Below are positions 11,531-20,986 of a stretch of DNA of 64,000 bases, piece by piece. A program made the translations under genes and the position numbers. A model generated the notes under the pieces. It worked only from the letters and a program-made list of their open reading frames with translations. It was not told the DNA's origin and did no database searches. The stretch covers positions 434,001-498,000 of the forward strand of contig JANCRA010000061.1 of assembly GCA_024362935.1 (NCBI GenBank), written 5' to 3'. This DNA is from Setophaga petechia (lineage: Eukaryota > Chordata > Aves > Passeriformes > Parulidae). The number at the start of each line of letters is the position of its first letter. Within the stretch, counting starts at the first letter, position 1.

Positions 11531-14500
11531 GGGTGTCAGGGGCTTTACACCTTAGGGGACCCAATGCAACATCTAGAAGAGCCCTTGGTAAACTTTGAAG
11601 TGGGACCCCTAAATGAAGAATTTGAATTTTTAGTTGATAGAGGAGCAGATAAGTCCTGTCTCAACAGAATACCGAAAGGTATGGAAATTGGGAAAAAATT
11701 CTGTGAAGTTTTAGGTGCTGAAGGAAAACCATTTAGAGCATCAGTGATTGAAAATGGAAAAATAATTGGAAACGCAAGAGAGTGGGAAGCTAATTTTATT
11801 TATCTGCCTAAACTAGAAAAAAGTTTGTTAGGAAGGGATCTGCAAGTTCATTTGGGGGTCGGGATTGTTCCAAGAGAGGGGAGGATGGTAGTACAAGTGA
11901 TGAAGTTATCCCAAGGCGATGTTGCAGAGATAAACCCTGAGGTATGGGCTGAAGGGGGTAAGCGAGGCTTATTGGATATTCCACCCATAACAATAAAAAT
12001 GCAAGACGATACTTCACCCATCCGGGTTAAACAGTATCCGCTTTCCCTAGAGGGAAAGAAGGGGCTTGCCATAGTTATTGAACAACTGTTGCAAGAGGGA
12101 ATCTTAGAACCCTGTATGTCACCACATAATACCCCTATACTGGCAGTCAAGAAAGCAGAAGGGAAATATAGGCTGGTACAAGATCTGAGGGAAGTCAATA
12201 AAAGGACCATTGCCAGACATCCAGTTGTGCCAAATCCATATAGTCTCCTAAGTCGGATTCCAAGGGAACATGCTTGGTTCACTGTTATAGATTTGAAGGA
12301 TGCTTTCTGGGCGTGTCCTCTGGCAATAGAGTGTAGAGATTGGTTTGCCTTTGAATGGGAGGACCCGAGTACAAAAAGAAGGCAACAGCTGAGGTGGACC
12401 CGACTGCCACAGGGGTTCACTGAATCCCCCAATCTCTTTGGACAAGCTTTAGAAAGTTTAATGGAACAATTTATCCCTGAAGAAGAAGTGCAGATCCTGC
12501 AGTATGTTGATGACCTGATGGTGTCAGGGAAGGGAAAGGAGCAGGTCAGAAAAACTAGCATTAAGCTTTTGAATTTTCTGGGGGAAAAAGGACTAAAGGT
12601 TTCCCAGGAAAAATTACAATTTGTGCAATCAGAAGTAACATACCTGGGGCACATAATAGGGGGAGGGTATAAGAAGTTGAGCCCTGACAGAATTTCAGGT
12701 ATTTTAGCTCTCCCAGCCCCAAAAACAAAAAGGGATGTGAGAAAACTCCTGTGCCTGTTCGGATATTGCAAGTTATAGTTAGATCAATATTCGCAGAGTG
12801 TAAAATTTTTGTACAGTAAATTAGTAGCTCCAGATCCCCTAATTTGGACAGCTGAAGATGATCAACAATTGGAGAACCTAAAAGATAAATTGTCTTCTGC
12901 CCCAGTCCTAAGCCTACCAGACCCCAAGAAGAGCTTTGACCTGTTTGTGAGTGCGGAAGGAGGTATAGCGTATGGTGTACTAACTCAGGAGTGGAGAGAT
13001 TGCAGAAAACCTGTAGCTTATATTTCTAAATTGTTAGATCCAGTGGCTAGAGGCTGGCCAGTGTGTATACAAGCAGTAGCAGCAACTGCAGTCCTGATAG
13101 AAGAAACCCAAAAACAGACCTTACAAGGAAAAATTAAAGTGCATACTCCCCATGATCTTACAGCAATACTGAGACAGAGGGCTCAGCAGTGGTTAACTGA
13201 TGCCAGGATACTAAAATATGAGATAATACTAATGAACACGCAAGACTTAGAATTTATCACATCTAATGCCCTCAATCCAGCACAATTTTTAATGGGAGAA
13301 CCTACAGAAAATTTAGAACATGATTGCCTTGAATTGGTTGACCTCCAAACAAAAATAAGAGAAGATTTAGAAGATCAGCCTCTAGCAACTGGAAGAATCT
13401 TATTTATAGATGGCTCTTCAAGAGTAGTAGATGGAAAAAGGGCTTCAGGTTATGCCATTGTAGATGGAGAAACATTACAGATTAGTGAAAAAGGGAAACT
13501 ATCCCCAGATTGGTCAGCCCAAAGTTGTGAAGTTTATGCCCTAAAAAGGGGATTAGACTTACTGGAGGGGGACCGGGGAACCATTTATACGGACTCCAAA
13601 TATGCATTTGGCATAGTACATACTTTTGGGAAAATATGGGGAGGGCGTGGGTATTTAAGCTCAAAGGGAAAAAGCTTAGCCCATGAGAATCTGGTTAGAT
13701 CTGTATTAGAAGCTCTGCAGAAACCTATAGAAATAGCAGTGGTCCATATAAAAGGGCACCAAAGAGGAGACAGTCTTGAAGTCAGAGGAAACCGACTGGC
13801 TGATCAGATAGCAAAAGAAACAGCTCAAGCCGTAGCAAAAATAATCCTAGAGAACATTATCCCCAGATATGGAATGGTGAACACTATAGACTCAGACCGA
13901 GGCCCACATTTTGTGTCCCGAACATTGCAAAATATAATTGAAGCATTAGGAATAAAATGGAAATTACATACTCCGTGGCACCCCCAGAGTTCTGGGAGAG
14001 TAGAGCGGATGAACAAAACTCTCAAAAATGTATTAACTAAATTGATAGAAGAAACAAAAATGAATTGGCTAAAATGCTTACCCCTAGCGCTTTTGCGCAT
14101 CAGAACAAGACCTCGGTCTGACATAAGAATTTCACCTTATGAAATGATGTTTGGGCTGCCATTTCTGTTAACACCATATAGCACGGGAGACTATCTAGAA
14201 GGGGAAGAAGCTACAAGAAAGTATTTAGAGGTAATTGGAAGAACTCTGGAAAGACTTAGAAAAAAGGGATACCTCCCCCAAACTTCCCCTCTGGACACAA
14301 AGGTTCATAACATTAGCCCAGGAGATTGGGTTTTGATAAAATCATGGAATGCAGGATCATTAATGCCTAAATTTGAAGGCCCCTTTCAGGTACTCCTCAT
14401 CACTAATTCGGCTGTGCGGACCAGGGAAAAAGGTTGGACTCACATTACGAGAATAAAAGGGCCAGTTTCACCCCCAGGTACGGGACCAGATACGACATCA

Positions 14501-14659
14501 GTTTCTCCCTCTGGCATTGGACCAGACACCACACCACTCTCACCTCCGGGCACTGGACAAGAGTCAACCACATCACAAGTGAATTCACCTCAGTATACTG
14601 TAATAAAAGGACCAAAAGATTTAAAGTTGACTCTCAGGAGGAAGAGTCAAAAAGACTGA
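11531..14659 (+). pseudogene. pol: pol of class I provirus (stop + integrase deletion)
   Basis: Pol follows the gag TAG in the same frame, so read-through would have expressed it. Protease comes first, but its catalytic triplet reads VDRGAD (11633-11650) instead of D-T/S-G. Reverse transcriptase is well preserved, with LVQDLREVNKR, LPQGFTESP and YVDD at 12503-12514. A TAG at 12776-12778 cuts the thumb region. RNase H keeps FIDGSS, CEVYAL, YTDSKYA and NRLADQIAK. Immediately after it the frame joins IILENIIPRYGM, deep in the integrase core, so the zinc-binding domain and first catalytic Asp are missing. DSDRGPHF and SSGRVERMN carry the second Asp and the Glu. The C-terminus has SPPGTGPDT-like Pro/Gly/Thr repeats. 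Confidence 0.93.
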
Positions 14660-14954
14660 ACGGTATGGGAAAATAATTGGTATTGGAGTTATAAAATAGC
14701 TTAAGATGTTAAAAATGTTTCAAGACAGTTCTGTATGTAAAATAAGTTTGTAGAAAGTTTAAAATGGTAAATAAGCAATTCTAGTTTCCCCAATTTAAAA
14801 ACTCCTAGTTAATCCTCTGCAGAGCACTCCCCTAGGAGAAATCAAAATTAGCAGGGAACAGACCAAGAGGGACTTAGCCAGAGAAGCAGGTAAAAGGGAC
14901 TCTAAAGAGCTTGGAAGCTTCTTCTCAGTAAGATTCCCCAAGAGGCAAGGCCGG
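14660..14954 (+). other. pol-env intergenic region
   Basis: About 300 bases between the pol stop and the env start. No further coding motif was seen; an env splice acceptor would be expected nearby but was not pinned down. Confidence 0.5.
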
Positions 14955-16207
14955 GTGGGCAGGCTGTGCAAGATGACCCATACCGGACTCTTAGGAAGGG
15001 TAGTAATGATGGCTCTGATTGCTGGTGGTGCTCTGGGGAGCCCAGGAGAGCCGTGCAGTGAGTGCTACCAACCCCTCCATGAAGAGAAAGAAGTGAGCTG
15101 CTTGCATAGAGTCCACATCAGTCCTAACCCTAATTGTGTTGACCTCTCTCAATTGGTCTTTTATCAGAAAAATAGAATAAATTGGATAACACAGAATACT
15201 GCCACCTTTAGGCAGTCACTCCTGGGAGAGGGCCCTGTAAGAGAAGCTTGGTTGTGCTTTGAATATGATGCTGCTGAAGCAAGCTCAGTAGATCTGGTAA
15301 AAAGAAAAGAAATAGTAAAAATAGTAAGAAAAATAGTTTGTAACAGGTATTTAGCAGAAAAAAATTGGGCACTCGGTGGATTCCAGGAAGTCTAAATAAT
15401 TTAGACTCTGTTGAGAAAAGAGACAAGTGTACCCACCATGAAGCACATGAAGCTTATAAGTGTACTGAAAAAAAGGTAAACCCTGTGAAGAAAATGAAAG
15501 AACTGTGTAAATATAGAAAATGCCCAACAGAAATTGATGACACATTTCAGGACAACTCTAAATACCTGGTTTTGATCTCTGATCTTACAGCATACACTGA
15601 ATTGTCAATAGACTGGTCTAGCAGCTATGCCGCTAGAGTAGTAAAACCAGCTTTCTTCCTATTACCTAAAGAAACTGGATCAAGTTTAGGAGTTCCTATA
15701 TACAACAATTTTAAAGAAACCAAACCGAAGAGGCAAAGTTCAATAGAAATTGAAAAGATCCAAAATTGTAAAAGCCAAGTTCAAACCCCAGTACCTATGT
15801 TAAACAGAATTATCAGGCTCCAAGCAGTATTGGAGATAAAGAATGCAATTATTAGAAACATTTCAAAAGAGGTGAGAAGATTAACATGTGTAAACACTCA
15901 AAAACAAACTCCTACACCTGATTCCAGTTGGTGGGATAACCTAGAGATTTTCAAAAAAGAGGTATGGGAAAAAGTAGACCTTTTCACTGTGGGTATACTT
16001 GTAAAATTGCTCTGTTTACTATGTTTATTTTTGTGTTTTATTAAAATAGTAGTATTAGCTGTACAAACCAACCTGAAGAAGCCAAGAAAAGTAACAAAGT
16101 TAAATAACCATGATTACCAGAGTGCTCAGGAAATTTTTAATCAATACAAATTGCAAGTTGATGCGAGCTTAAGCTCGATCAAAGTAAAAGAGGGGGGTCT
16201 GTTATGA
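14955..16207 (+). pseudogene. env: env of class I provirus (frameshift + deletion)
   Basis: The start at 14955 is followed by a hydrophobic signal-like stretch (LLGRVVMMALIAGGALG). The surface part includes a CSEC motif. The frame breaks at an A7 run (15359-15365) and continues in another frame to the TGA at 16205-16207, just inside the 3' LTR. A KPKR basic site at 15722-15733 could mark the surface/transmembrane boundary. The transmembrane part keeps LNRIIRLQAVLEI, then jumps to a Trp-rich juxtamembrane segment and a hydrophobic anchor (about 15990-16063). The hydrophobic fusion peptide and the Cys-rich disulfide region usual for class I Env are absent. It cannot encode a working glycoprotein as it stands. 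Confidence 0.85.
16186..16197 (+). promoter_or_regulatory. Polypurine tract
   Basis: AAAAGAGGGGGG lies two bases before the 3' LTR and overlaps the end of env. This is the normal plus-strand primer site of retroviruses. Confidence 0.9.
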
Positions 16208-16843
16208 ACTGAATTTTGTTAAATTTTATATCAGTAGAAAAAAACTGAGTTATAAACCAGAGCTGCCGAGGCAGAACTGCTGGGCAGGGTTACTTGTTAT
16301 GTTAACTATGAGTCGTTAGAGTTAATAGTTCTCTTTGTATCACTTAACGACCCTAGCCAGGGCAGGTAGATAGCCCTCCTTTTGTGTTGCTGGGGAGGAG
16401 GGAGGCATTACAATATGTAGATTTTGAGAACCACTGTACCATGGGATGTATTGAACTTATAAAAACCCCAAAACCAACGAGCCAAATATAAAACTGAAGA
16501 ATTAGAATGATTCATGGATGTGAGGAATAGAGTGCTAGACCTGCAGAGATGTTGAGAGACCTTGGTGCCCCTCGCCCTGACTAAAGAAGCTGCCTGGGAC
16601 CGGGACCTGGAGCTGGGAAGCAGGGAAAAGCGAGAAATACCGGGGTCCCGCCCAGGCGTTCCTGTGAGGATCGGACCCCTGGCTCTGCCCCTTAGTGGAC
16701 AAAGCTGCACATCCTCCTCCTCTGAGCCACGCTGGGAAGAAGACGGAGACGGCCGCCTCGTCGAGCTTCCTAATCCTGAGCTGATCTCTTTAATAAAGGC
16801 GTTAAAAGGAGATAAAACTCCTGCCCTGTTGAGTTTTATTTCA
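16200..16843 (+). repeat. 3' LTR of class I provirus
   Basis: It is 644 bases long, starts TGTTATGAAC, ends TTTCA and is followed by the CTAT target duplicate. It matches the 5' LTR except for five transitions, so integration was recent on a genomic time scale. Confidence 0.96.
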
Positions 16844-16847
16844 CTAT

Positions 16848-17135
16848 AGTATTTGAAATAAGCAAGCATTGTTTTAACAAATGGTACGTGTGCTTGTAGT
16901 GTTTGGATAGAACTACTGTCAATATGTTTTTGCTTTGTGTGATTGGTCAAGAGACTTTTCAAGTAAGTTGTACCATTAAGTCCATTGCCTGCTTCCAGGG
17001 ACGTGAGCTGCCGGCATCTTCCCATTGTCATAACCATGGAATGAGACTGATCCTGGAAAACAAACAGCTCGAGGCGCGTTCCTAAGCAGTCCCGACCCGT
17101 TCGTGATTCATACATAGAGCCCCGGGCAGCAATAC
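16848..17135. mobile_element. Continuation of the older LTR-like DNA
   Basis: This is the right-hand flank of the provirus and should have been joined to 8229 before insertion. It is retroviral-LTR-like in texture (GTGATTGGTCAAGAG, CATAACCATGG, short CG-rich end), but no clean TG...CA boundary with target duplication was found. Confidence 0.35.
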
Positions 17136-17269
17136 TCAGCTGAGGACCAGAAGCGACCAGAATAGCGCAGGCACTCCAGCTTCACTGCAAGGCATCCGGC
17201 AGCCTTGAAGGTACAAAGCGAGCACAGGTCGCAGCTCCTCGCGTTAGCCGAGAGGCCAGAGGAGCTCCA

Positions 17270-17500
17270 ACATGCCACAGCCCCGCCTCCGGCCCAGCTC
17301 CGGGCGCAGCCGGGGCCGCTCCGCCTGCGCGGGGCCGCTGCCGGGGCGCTGTCGCGGCTCCTCCCGCGGGGTGGAGATGACGCGGCCCCGGCGGCCCCGG
17401 CCCGGCCCCGCTGCGCTCCGAGCGCGGCCCCGGAGCGGCCCGGCCGAGGCGGCGAGGGACGGGCGGCGAGGGGCCGGAGTGATGGGGCACTCCGGGAATA
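17270..17500. promoter_or_regulatory. CpG-dense island
   Basis: About 230 bases are extremely GC-rich with many CpG pairs, in sharp contrast to the AT-rich flanks. Composition fits a promoter island or the GC-rich part of an LTR. Open frames exist on both strands but look like composition artefacts, and no gene start could be tied to it. Confidence 0.5.
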
Positions 17501-18203
17501 GGCGGACATCCCGGCAGAGGGCAGAGAGACCCGGCAGAGGGAAAGAATTTGGGAATCTATGATCAAGTCCTTTTCTAAGGGATATGGAAGGGACTAACCT
17601 TGGGTAAGCAATATGTCAGCTAGAGACAGCTAAGCCATTAGTAGTGAGAGGAAGAACAGCCCTGCAACACAAGTGTGAGCTCTGGCTGATATTGAGTAGA
17701 AGCAGAATTTAGGCTGGATCAGTTAGAAGGTCCTGAAGAGAGAAGGGTCTAATCCTTTGGTGCGGTATTGTATGGACTTTGGGATCACTACTCCATTCCA
17801 AATGGCTTTCCCTTCAGTCACAAGAGGCTTCCATCTCTTCCAAAAATTGCCTGCTGAAACTCTTCTGCTCCCTTCCAAATCAGTTTGCTACTCCAGCATA
17901 ACCCTTGAAGCACGGACAGACGACTCTTCAACTAAATATAGTAGAAAAGAGGGGTATTTATTGCAGCGCTGGACACATGTGAAGAAGTTTTCAAAAACAC
18001 GTGCAAGGAGTTGCAAACTCCTGCTTTCTAGTTCTACAGAAAAGGTTTTACATTAGGTTTCTAAAGATGAAGAATACATAATTACTACCCACCCGCTTCG
18101 TATTTTTATCAGCTGAATATCTTATTACAGCTGCACAATTGTATTCCCTTAACTGGGTTGGTGGGATTTTGAAATGAGAGAGTGGTTGTATGGGAGTAAG
18201 AAA
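17501..18203. other. Unassigned, LTR-like in part
   Basis: No coding exon seen. The stretch near 17,940-17,970 read on the minus strand gives CTGCAATAAATACCCC, reminiscent of an LTR poly(A) region, but no boundaries were found. Confidence 0.35.
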
Positions 18204-18292
18204 GCTGTCTTCCTCATGGTGAACTCTTCTCCCATGGCCACTTGGCAAGACCTGCTGGTCATGGGAGAAGAGTTCACCATGAGGAAGACGGC
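18204..18292. repeat. Foldback inverted repeat
   Basis: Arms of 36 bases at 18204-18239 and 18257-18292 are reverse complements with two mismatches, separated by a 17-base spacer. Each arm contains CTTCCTCATGGTGAACTC or its complement. The arms could fold into a strong hairpin. Origin is unknown. Confidence 0.93.
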
Positions 18293-18598
18293 TTGGTCAT
18301 GGTCCAAACCTCTCCTAACCGTTCAATTATTCTAAAGGCAAGGTATTTCTATGGTCTCTGTTCTTTCACAATTGATTTCTCTATCCCTGTCACTCCTAGC
18401 TTTAGGTTCCTAATGTATTTGGTACTCTTCAACTAAGGTATGTGATTTCTGCTAGCTCTATTACTACCTTAGCTTCTTACCTCATTTTAAAATCTTAACT
18501 AAAATATGCCATCTTCTCCTATCCCAGTTCTATTCCCAGCTGGCCCCCCAACTCATCTGCAGTTTTCAATTATGCTAATGACATTTTCGGCTAACCCC

Positions 18599-19467
18599 TG
18601 TAAGAGTCTGTCCGAAATACCCTTCATTTTTTCTTGCCTCACAATTATCATGGAAGACCACCGAAAAGTTGAAACTGTTAAGCCAGTGGGGAGGGGAAAG
18701 TCACGCGATTGTCAGCTTGTTTCTACAGGTGTTATTTGCATAACACGCCGTGCTGAACACGAAGAGGGCGTCCTGCCCCTTCTGAACAATGGACTCTCTC
18801 TCTACCTCCTGGCCTGCCTGGCTTGAGCTTTGGATGGTCTCCCACAGAAGATCCCTCTTGCCTGCCCTCAACCATCATGACAGAGAAGCAGAAAAGGTTT
18901 CTTCATCAAGAAATCAAGACAAGAAACTCCCCGTGCAAGAAAACCCCCATTGCACCTTCCTCCAGAGACTGGGACTGAACTCCCCCCCTTGCTTGGAGTT
19001 GTGCAGTGGAGGGGGAAAGGTGTCCCAGAACAAATGCACCTGCGAGCATTGGGCCATGAAAACAATGGTCTTTGCCTGTTGCTTGGTTTGGACTCTGTGT
19101 ACCCCCCTATTTGGTTTTTTCCCCCTCCCTAGAGACCTTTTGTTTCGGCTTCCCTTCCCCCAACAAAAAACAGTATAATTGGAGCCCCGGTTAGCCGTGC
19201 TCTTTGAGATCTCCCCGGATGTGGACTGGCGAACCTTCGACGGCTGGACCCTCGAAGGACAAGAGCAACACCACGCTTCGGTAGCTATACCCATTCCCCC
19301 TTTTTCCTCCCTTCTCTTCCCTGATTCCCTCACCAACGCACCACAGTTGTAGTTCAATTAATAAACAAAACCTGTTGATTTTATTGCTGTAAATCTCCTG
19401 TGCCTTGGCTGTTTATTTTGCGCCTAAAAATCACCGCGTCATCTGTCCACTGGGACGGATCGCGACA
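18599..19467 (+). mobile_element. Solo LTR with ACCCC target duplication
   Basis: The element starts TGTAAGAGTC and ends ATCGCGACA. ACCCC lies directly before (18594-18598) and directly after (19468-19472), a 5-bp target duplication. It has a TATA-like AGTATAATTGG near 19173 and AATAAA near 19361 followed by a T-rich tail. No internal retroviral sequence is attached, so it is a solo LTR about 869 bases long. A 5-bp duplication and this layout would suit an ERVL-type or related element; family assignment is inferred. Confidence 0.82.
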
Positions 19468-19472
19468 ACCCC

Positions 19473-20650
19473 TTGACTCACCTCAGGCATATCTCCGATT
19501 CCCTTTCCCCCAGCAGCCCAGAGCTGCATTGCACAGCGCTTGCTGTGTGCCAGAGAGCACAAAGCAGGCTGGACTGGTGGGCCTGAATATTCCTGCCAAA
19601 CACTCTACATCTCTCCCCTTTGCTCTGGCTCAGTGCAGACCTGCAGGATTGCAGGCGCTTCCTCCCAGAGCTGTGTGAGGCGCTGGCTCCTGCAGATGTG
19701 CCCTGCCAAGCTGTCCCTGCCTCACGCTGGCCTGGCTTCCCCTGGCACGAGTGCCAGGCCTGAAGGAGGCTGCCCTGTGCTCCAGCCTGCCCAGCAGCCC
19801 GGCTCCCTGCCCCGGTGCCCGGAGTGCTGCACACACTGCCAACCTTTGCCAGGAGTTGCAGGGCAGCCGGCAGAAGAGGAGGAATCCTCAGCCAGCCCAG
19901 TGGCCCTCAGCTGCCCTTGGCCTCTCTCTGCTCCTGGGCACACTGCAGACGGCCAATGCCGCCAGGCTGGGCTGTGCCCAGCACGGCTGCGCTTCCCCTC
20001 GGGAGCAGCCAGCTGCCACCTGGGCTCTGAGAGCGGAGGATTCGCCCACTGCCAGGAACAGGCACCCAGGGCCCGGCTGCTGCCTCTTGCAGCTCCAAGG
20101 GCCTCCTTGCAGCCTGCCTCTGCCAGGGCTCAGCCTGCTCCAGCCTCTACCGGGGCTCTGCTGGGGCTCCAGCCCGGCCAAGGCCGGGCCCGCTCTTACC
20201 TCACAGGCGCTGACAGCTCTGCACCACAGGAGACCTTCCCGAGCACCCTCTCTGATCTTTCTGCTTTCTCACTTGGGCAATGCTCTCCTTCTGCCAAAGC
20301 GATTGCACTTAGGGACAGAAATCCAAGTGGCAGGAGCCCAAAAGCTCTCCAGTCACAGCTCAATGCCTGAATTTGCATAGGATGTCTTAGCTGCCCCACT
20401 CCTCCATTGTTTTTTCCTGAAAATGCCATTGCCCTTTCTGCCTCAACTAGAAATACCACAGCTGTGCCATAAGCAGCCAGTGGGTCATATTCCAATGGCA
20501 GTGTGGTCTGGAGGGGATGAATAGCCTTCCTCATTTTCAAACCGTACAAAAGAAGCCATAAGTGTGACTAAGCACCAATAAAAAACAACTGGTAATTCAG
20601 AAGGAAATGTTGACTTTTCTGAAGGGGTTAGAGAAGGAGGAAAATCTTCC
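19473..20650. other. GC-rich intergenic DNA, no gene supported
   Basis: Long open frames occur on both strands (for example 19540-20370) but show no recognisable domain and mirror the GC content. A minus-strand frame at 20196-20549 ends at a GTAAGA donor-like site near 20195. That could be an isolated exon, but nothing supports a gene. Confidence 0.4.
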
Positions 20651-20673
20651 ACATGAGTTGATGTTTCAGAAAC

Positions 20674-20679
20674 TTTATT
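20674..20679 (-). terminator. Poly(A) signal of the PAK-like kinase gene
   Basis: AATAAA on the minus strand lies about 215 bases after the kinase stop codon, at a normal distance for a short 3' UTR. It fits the gene model; transcript data would confirm use. Confidence 0.6.
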
Positions 20680-20772
20680 TCATTAAAACCCTAATCTATA
20701 ATCCTATGCTACAAAACCCTTCAACAACCCTACTCTACAATCCTACTCTAAATTGTTATGTTCTCATCTCCT

Positions 20773-20916
20773 AGTGTTAGGGTAAGGGTTAGGCTTAGGC
20801 TTAGGCTTAGGGCAAGGTTTAGGGTTGGGGTTAGGGATAGGGTAAGGATTAGGGTTAGGGTTTGGGTTTGGGTTGGCATTTATAAGGTTAGGGTTAGGGT
20901 TTAGGGTTAGGGTTCT
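20773..20916. repeat. Degenerate interstitial telomeric repeat
   Basis: The plus strand is a run of TTAGGG and close variants (TTAGGC, TTGGGG, TTTGGG, TAAGGG). It overlaps the last coding codons and 3' UTR of the minus-strand kinase gene. A looser C-rich counterpart (AACCCTAATC, ACAACCCTACTCTACAATCC) lies at about 20,686-20,752, so the two tracts form an imperfect inverted pair. Confidence 0.92.
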
Positions 20917-20986
20917 TCTTCTTCTTGACTGAGTTGATGAGTGGTGCCAGGATGAATGCTGGCTTGGCTGAAGTTACAAATGGATG
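20894..20986 (-). CDS. Last exon of the PAK-like kinase, tail encoded by telomeric repeat
   Basis: After the acceptor GGTGGACAG the exon reads [20 protein letters not shown], then four Lys codons and NPNPKP before TAA at 20896-20894. The start matches the end of PAK catalytic domains. The last six residues come from AACCCT/AAACCC units, that is, the telomeric repeat in its C-rich sense, so the tail and the stop codon (from CCCTAA) are supplied by that repeat. Confidence 0.88.
   Translation of the reverse strand, partial: HPFVTSAKPAFILAPLINSVKKKKNPNPKP

Larger units (their letters stand above)
8230..16843 (+). mobile_element. Gammaretrovirus-type (class I) provirus
   Basis: Complete LTR-to-LTR layout: 5' LTR 8230-8873, tRNA-Pro-type primer site, structured leader, gag, pol, env, polypurine tract, 3' LTR 16200-16843. 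Flanking CTAT at 8226-8229 and 16844-16847 is a 4-bp target duplication, the size made by gammaretrovirus integrases. Gag and pol share a reading frame across a single TAG, and gag has one CCHC knuckle, both gammaretroviral traits. The provirus is defective: a TGA and a frameshift in gag, an altered protease motif, a TAG in RT, loss of the front of integrase, and a frameshift plus deletion in env. Confidence 0.95.

Noticed and set aside
11848..12771. 307-codon minus-strand frame
   Set aside because: It is antisense to well-preserved reverse transcriptase of the class I provirus.
16408..17115. 235-codon minus-strand frame, and its partner at 8438-8914
   Set aside because: Both lie antisense to the proviral LTRs and encode the same chance translation twice.
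19540..20370. Long open frames (up to 276 codons) on both strands
   Set aside because: No domain or homology signal; overlapping frames on both strands are what GC-rich DNA produces.
20773..20916. True chromosome end or assembly terminus
   Set aside because: The telomeric repeat is short, degenerate and flanked by gene sequence on both sides, so it is interstitial.
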